Shown piece by piece: positions 61,144 through 64,000 of a stretch of DNA of 64,000 bases. The stretch is taken from positions 1 through 64,000 of the forward strand of contig JAVVEL010000005.1 of the NCBI GenBank assembly GCA_032260385.1, given 5' to 3'. The notes under the pieces are model-generated. The model saw only the letters and a list, made by a program, of their open reading frames with translations. It was not told where the DNA came from and searched no databases. Made by a program: the position numbers and the translations under genes. Positions within the stretch are counted from its first letter, which is position 1. Every line of letters begins with the position of its first letter. The DNA is from UBA9300 sp032260385. Lineage in GTDB: Bacteria; Bacteroidota; Bacteroidia; Bacteroidales; VadinHA17.

Positions 61144-62280
61144 ATGGACAGCGAGGAGAACAGGTTTGAGGAGGAGGAGAATTACACTCCGGCAGGATCA
61201 ATATACAGACAGGACAACCATAAGCTGAATTCAATAAACTGGCTTTCAGACCTGCCCGATACAGGGATTGAGACAGATATAGTGGAGGTCAGGTTCAAGA
61301 ACACACGAAAAGCATTCTACCGTAACGTTAATAAGCTAAGGCTGGAAGAAGATGACATTGTTGCCGTTGAAGCCTCACCGGGACATGATATCGGGCGGGT
61401 GTCAATGACCGGCAGGCTGGTGAATTCAAAAATTAAGCAGCTCAAAGTAGCTCCTGCGGAAGATGAAATAAAAAAGATATACCGCAAGGCCAAACCCGTT
61501 GACATAGAAAAATGGGAAGAAGCCATGAGCCAGGAAATACCGGCTATGCTTAAGTCCAGGACGATTGCAGAGGACCTGAAGCTCAATATGAAAATCGGGG
61601 ACGTCGAATACCAGGGCGATAAGACAAAGGCAATATTTTACTATATAGCAGATGAACGGGTCGATTTCAGGCAACTGATAAAGGTCCTTGCCGAAGAGTT
61701 CAGGGTGAGAATAGAAATGAGGCAGATAGGCGCACGCCAGGAGGCCGGCAGGATAGGAGGCATAGGCTCCTGCGGAAGAGAATTGTGCTGCTCATCCTAC
61801 CTTACCAATTTTGTTTCGGTTACAACCGCCTATGCAAGGTGCCAGGACCTGTCCCTTAATCCTCAAAAACTGGCAGGCCAGTGTGGCAAGCTGAAATGTT
61901 GCCTGAACTATGAACTCGACTGCTATGTGGAAAAACATAAGTCCTTCCCTTCAAAAGAACCACTGGAAAGCCAGGAAGGCAAAGCATGGTTCATGAAGAT
62001 GGAAATATACAAGGGAATATACTGGTACTCCTTCGACAGGGATAATCCCGTAAATATGATTGCCCTGCCTGTGGAAAGAGTCAGGGAAATACAACAAATG
62101 AATAACAGAGGTAAAAAACCTGCCAGGCTGATTGAAAATGTGTATGATAATAATGAAGCCATGAGCTTCAGCGATGTTGTTGGGAATGACAGTCTGACCA
62201 GGTTCGAGAATAAAAAAGACAAAAGGGCGCAAAAAAATAAAAGGGGAAAAAGGAAAAAGAAAAATGAAAAAAGAAGATAA
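61144..62280 (+). CDS. PSP1-domain protein (RicT/YaaT-like)
   Basis: A 378-residue cytoplasmic protein with a PSP1 domain (about residues 90-250). The conserved Cys-rich segments are seen: GSCGRELCCSSYLTNF, ARCQDLSLNPQKLAGQCGK and LKCCLNYE. In Bacillus the orthologue RicT is part of the RicA-RicF-RicT complex that carries iron-sulfur clusters and affects RNA processing; whether that holds in Bacteroidota is not known. The C-terminal 60 residues are highly basic (KRGKRKKKNEKRR). Its last 17 bp overlap gldH. Confidence 0.9.
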   Translation: MDSEENRFEEEENYTPAGSIYRQDNHKLNSINWLSDLPDTGIETDIVEVRFKNTRKAFYRNVNKLRLEEDDIVAVEASPGHDIGRVSMTGRLVNSKIKQLKVAPAEDEIKKIYRKAKPVDIEKWEEAMSQEIPAMLKSRTIAEDLKLNMKIGDVEYQGDKTKAIFYYIADERVDFRQLIKVLAEEFRVRIEMRQIGARQEAGRIGGIGSCGRELCCSSYLTNFVSVTTAYARCQDLSLNPQKLAGQCGKLKCCLNYELDCYVEKHKSFPSKEPLESQEGKAWFMKMEIYKGIYWYSFDRDNPVNMIALPVERVREIQQMNNRGKKPARLIENVYDNNEAMSFSDVVGNDSLTRFENKKDKRAQKNKRGKRKKKNEKRR

Positions 62281-62746
62281 GCCGGGCCTTTTATTAACAG
62301 CTTTGCTGCTTGCATCCTCCATAGTGTTTTCATGTAACACGGGAAGTATTTACTCGGAAAGTGAGAAAATCCCGGACTATACCTGGGATGCAGGCAATAT
62401 TATAACTTTCATGGCACCCGTAACCGATACATCCAATGCTTACGATGTAAACCTCCTGCTTCGGACCGCCAGCTCCTATCCCTACCGTAATCTTTTTCTG
62501 TTCATTAAAACCACCTCCCCTGACGCTTACAGCATAAAAGACACTGTGGAATATTTCCTGGCCGATGAAAAAGGAGACTGGTATGGAACAGGGCTGGGTG
62601 ACATAAATGAACTGTCAGTTCCTTTCAAAGCCAATGTGCTTTTCCCTGAAAAAGGAACATATGTATTCAGCATTCAGCATGGCATGAGGGAACAGAATCT
62701 TGAGGGTGTTACTGACATAGGCTTGCAGATTATTAAAACAAAATAA
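62264..62746 (+). CDS. gldH: Gliding motility lipoprotein GldH
   Basis: A 160-residue lipoprotein: signal MKKEDKPGLLLTALLLASSI, lipobox VFSC, then a single beta-sandwich domain with family pattern (YTWDAGNIITFMAPV, YPYRNLFLFIKTTSPD, GDWYGTGLGDI, FPEKGTYVFSIQHGMRE). GldH is required for gliding in Flavobacterium johnsoniae and belongs to the gliding-associated lipoproteins linked with T9SS function, though it is also present in non-gliding relatives. It overlaps the PSP1 gene by 17 bp and precedes trmB by 16 bp. Confidence 0.93.
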   Translation: MKKEDKPGLLLTALLLASSIVFSCNTGSIYSESEKIPDYTWDAGNIITFMAPVTDTSNAYDVNLLLRTASSYPYRNLFLFIKTTSPDAYSIKDTVEYFLADEKGDWYGTGLGDINELSVPFKANVLFPEKGTYVFSIQHGMREQNLEGVTDIGLQIIKTK

Positions 62747-62762
62747 CAAAAACCGGAGAGCC

Positions 62763-63473
62763 TTGGGGAAGAATAAATTAAGGAAATGGGCCGACATGGA
62801 AGAATATCCAAATGTTTTGCAGCCACGTTTCGAAGATGTTTTCAGGAAAGACCACGCGCTTAAAGGGAAATGGAAAACTGATTTTTTTCCTAATAACAAG
62901 CCTCTCGTTCTTGAACTTGGCTGCGGCAGGGGAGAATATACCCTTGGCCTGGCCAGGCATTTCTCCGCTAAGAACTTCCTGGGAATTGACATAAAGGGTG
63001 CAAGAATGTGGAAGGGTGCCGGTACTGCAATAAAGGAAGCTATCACCAACGTCGGTTTCCTGAGAACAAGGATTGAACTGATAGAATCATTCTTCGGCAG
63101 TGGTGAAGTGGATGAGATATGGATAACCTTCCCTGATCCCCAGCTGAAAAAAAGAAGGAATAAAAAAAGGCTTACCGGCCCGCGTTTTCTTAATCATTAT
63201 CGCTCCTTCCTGAAAAACGGCGGGCTCATACACCTTAAAACCGACAGCCGGGAATTATATGACTATACCCTCCGGCTTATAAGGGAGAATAAGATGGAAA
63301 TAATCAAAAATACAGATGACCTGTATGCCGAAAAAAATATTACCGAGCTGCTCCGGATACGTACCCATTACGAAGAGATGTTCCTGGATGAGGGAAGGAA
63401 AATATGCTATATCTGCTTCAGTCCCGACCTTTCAAGGCCCGTTAACGAACTTAAATCAGAAGATGACCGGTAG
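62763..63473 (+). CDS. trmB: tRNA (guanine-N7)-methyltransferase
   Basis: A 236-residue SAM-dependent enzyme that methylates G46 in the variable loop of tRNA. The start is a TTG at 62763: the N-terminus GKNKLRKWADMEEYPNVLQP is the conserved one of this family in Bacteroidota, whereas the first ATG (62796) would remove it. Motifs: LELGCGRGEYTLGLA (SAM binding), FLGIDIKGARMW, and the catalytic loop WITFPDPQLKKRRNKKR. It is cotranscribed with gldH and the following alkyltransferase-like gene, which overlaps it by 11 bp. Confidence 0.95.
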   Translation: MGKNKLRKWADMEEYPNVLQPRFEDVFRKDHALKGKWKTDFFPNNKPLVLELGCGRGEYTLGLARHFSAKNFLGIDIKGARMWKGAGTAIKEAITNVGFLRTRIELIESFFGSGEVDEIWITFPDPQLKKRRNKKRLTGPRFLNHYRSFLKNGGLIHLKTDSRELYDYTLRLIRENKMEIIKNTDDLYAEKNITELLRIRTHYEEMFLDEGRKICYICFSPDLSRPVNELKSEDDR

Positions 63474-63795
63474 TTCCTTCTTTCAGAAAGTATATGAAAT
63501 AACCGCAAAAATCCCTTACGGAAGGGTTACTTCGTACGGAGCAATAGCAAAATATATTGCTACATCAGGATCAGCAAGAATGGTGGGATGGGCACTTAAT
63601 AACTGTCATACAATGGAAACATATATACCGGCACACCGGGTGGTTAACAGAAACGGACTGCTTACCGGCAAACACCATTTCGGTAATTCATCCACCATGC
63701 AACAGCTCCTTGAGAATGAGGGTGCAATAATCGAAAATGACAGGATAGTCAATTTTAAGGAGAAATTCTGGGACCCCTTAACTGAACTGGATTAG
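63463..63795 (+). CDS. Alkyltransferase-like (ATL) protein lacking the acceptor cysteine
   Basis: The ATG at 63463 (MTGSSFFQKVYEIT) gives 110 residues and overlaps the end of trmB; longer in-frame starts inside trmB are not credible. The protein has the MGMT DNA-binding fold (IPYGRVTSYGAIAKYIA, GWALNNCH), but the active-site motif reads PAHRVVN instead of PCHRV. The methyl-acceptor Cys is therefore replaced by Ala. ATL proteins bind O6-alkylguanine without removing it and hand the lesion to nucleotide excision repair. The role here follows from this family knowledge. Confidence 0.92.
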   Translation: MTGSSFFQKVYEITAKIPYGRVTSYGAIAKYIATSGSARMVGWALNNCHTMETYIPAHRVVNRNGLLTGKHHFGNSSTMQQLLENEGAIIENDRIVNFKEKFWDPLTELD

Positions 63796-63876
63796 TCCTT
63801 TGAGCTTAGAAAAAAAATCCTTAAACTTGTTTGCTTAATTTAAATTAAATAAAAACAAGCGTTAAATTTTAATAAA

Positions 63877-64000
63877 ATGTATACAGATGAGCAGATAAGA
63901 GAAGTACTTAAAAACGTAAAATATCCGGGTAAAGGAGACATTGTCAGCCTTGGGATGGTCGAGAAGGCAGAACATACTGCCGATGGTATTGTTATTGTAC
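63877..64000 (+). CDS. Mrp/NBP35-type iron-sulfur carrier ATPase (N-terminal part)
   Basis: The window ends 41 codons into this gene. The visible N-terminus (MYTDEQIREVLKNVKYPGKG, then DIVSLGMVEKAEHT) is the MIP18/DUF59-like domain that opens Mrp/ApbC proteins, ahead of the P-loop ATPase domain outside the window. Assignment rests on this domain alone; a stand-alone DUF59 protein (SufT-like) is possible. The short gap before it (63796-63876) holds an imperfect inverted repeat (CTTGTTT at 63826 with AAACAAG at 63853). Confidence 0.72.
   Translation, partial: MYTDEQIREVLKNVKYPGKGDIVSLGMVEKAEHTADGIVIV

Noticed and set aside
63463..63795. Methylated-DNA-cysteine methyltransferase (Ogt/Ada type)
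   Set aside because: The acceptor Cys is replaced by Ala in PAHRV, so direct dealkylation is not possible.

Overview
The window comes from a member of the Bacteroidota, probably a Bacteroidales- or Marinilabiliales-like environmental lineage; the rank below phylum is inference. The signs are a surface protein with a type IX secretion (T9SS) C-terminal sorting domain, a CarboxypepD_reg-type TonB-dependent receptor, gldH, lipoprotein signals of the type LxxC/LASC, Fibrobacter-succinogenes-paralogous (FISUMP) domains, and promoters of the TTG-N20-TAnnTTTG type, best seen before the tRNA-Gln gene and before the PSP1/gldH operon. Ribosome binding sites are mostly not recognisable, as is usual in this phylum, so starts were chosen from signal peptides, family alignment and gene overlaps. 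No CRISPR array, prophage, insertion sequence or rRNA was seen.

Layout. 1-6.6 kb: the end of an unidentified gene, a 1065-residue T9SS-exported repeat adhesin on the minus strand, then a TPR-LytS-type sensor kinase and its LytTR response regulator. 6.7-22.1 kb: a long same-strand series of exported proteins (OmpA-type protein, DUF4412/LolA-like pair, CARDB-like, FecR-domain, ankyrin, lipoproteins, FISUMP proteins, beta-barrel, serine hydrolase). Inside it a three-gene unit (DUF3592 membrane protein, exported protein, FISUMP lipoprotein) occurs twice in tandem. Two 10-bp direct repeats exactly 21 bp apart lie between the LytTR gene and this series and are a candidate operator. 22.2-27.1 kb: an OmpA-type lipoprotein-like gene, folB, a membrane protein/winged-helix pair, glnS followed directly by a tRNA-Gln(CUG) gene with its own promoter and terminator, and acylphosphatase.

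27-36 kb: two unknown envelope proteins, a radical SAM/SPASM-like protein, an exported O-methyltransferase next to an APC permease, then tcdA and a tatD-gltX pair on the minus strand. 36.4-42.9 kb: an unusual cluster of threonine dehydrogenase, an unknown 234-residue protein, an acetyl-CoA-synthetase-like ligase, an acyl carrier protein and two different glycine C-acetyltransferase-family enzymes. 42.9-52.5 kb: B12-dependent ribonucleotide reductase, a TonB-dependent receptor paired with a non-SusD duplicated lipoprotein, and a divergent NarL-type two-component system, with a perfect 12-bp palindrome in between.

52-64 kb: yraN, a glycosyltransferase and two tandem Stealth-family sugar-phosphate transferases; an exported bleomycin-hydrolase-type peptidase; a pgk - lipoprotein - LuxE-like operon in which the LuxE-like gene carries a 72-bp in-frame triplication of its nucleotide-binding motif; then holB, a PSP1 (RicT-like) gene, gldH, trmB, an alkyltransferase-like gene lacking the methyl-acceptor cysteine, and the start of an Mrp-type iron-sulfur carrier ATPase.

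The strongest candidates for something undescribed are the ligase-ACP-double-AOS cluster, the duplicated DUF3592/FISUMP modules with the adjacent LytTR system, the receptor-lipoprotein-two-component locus, and the triplicated adenylation motif.
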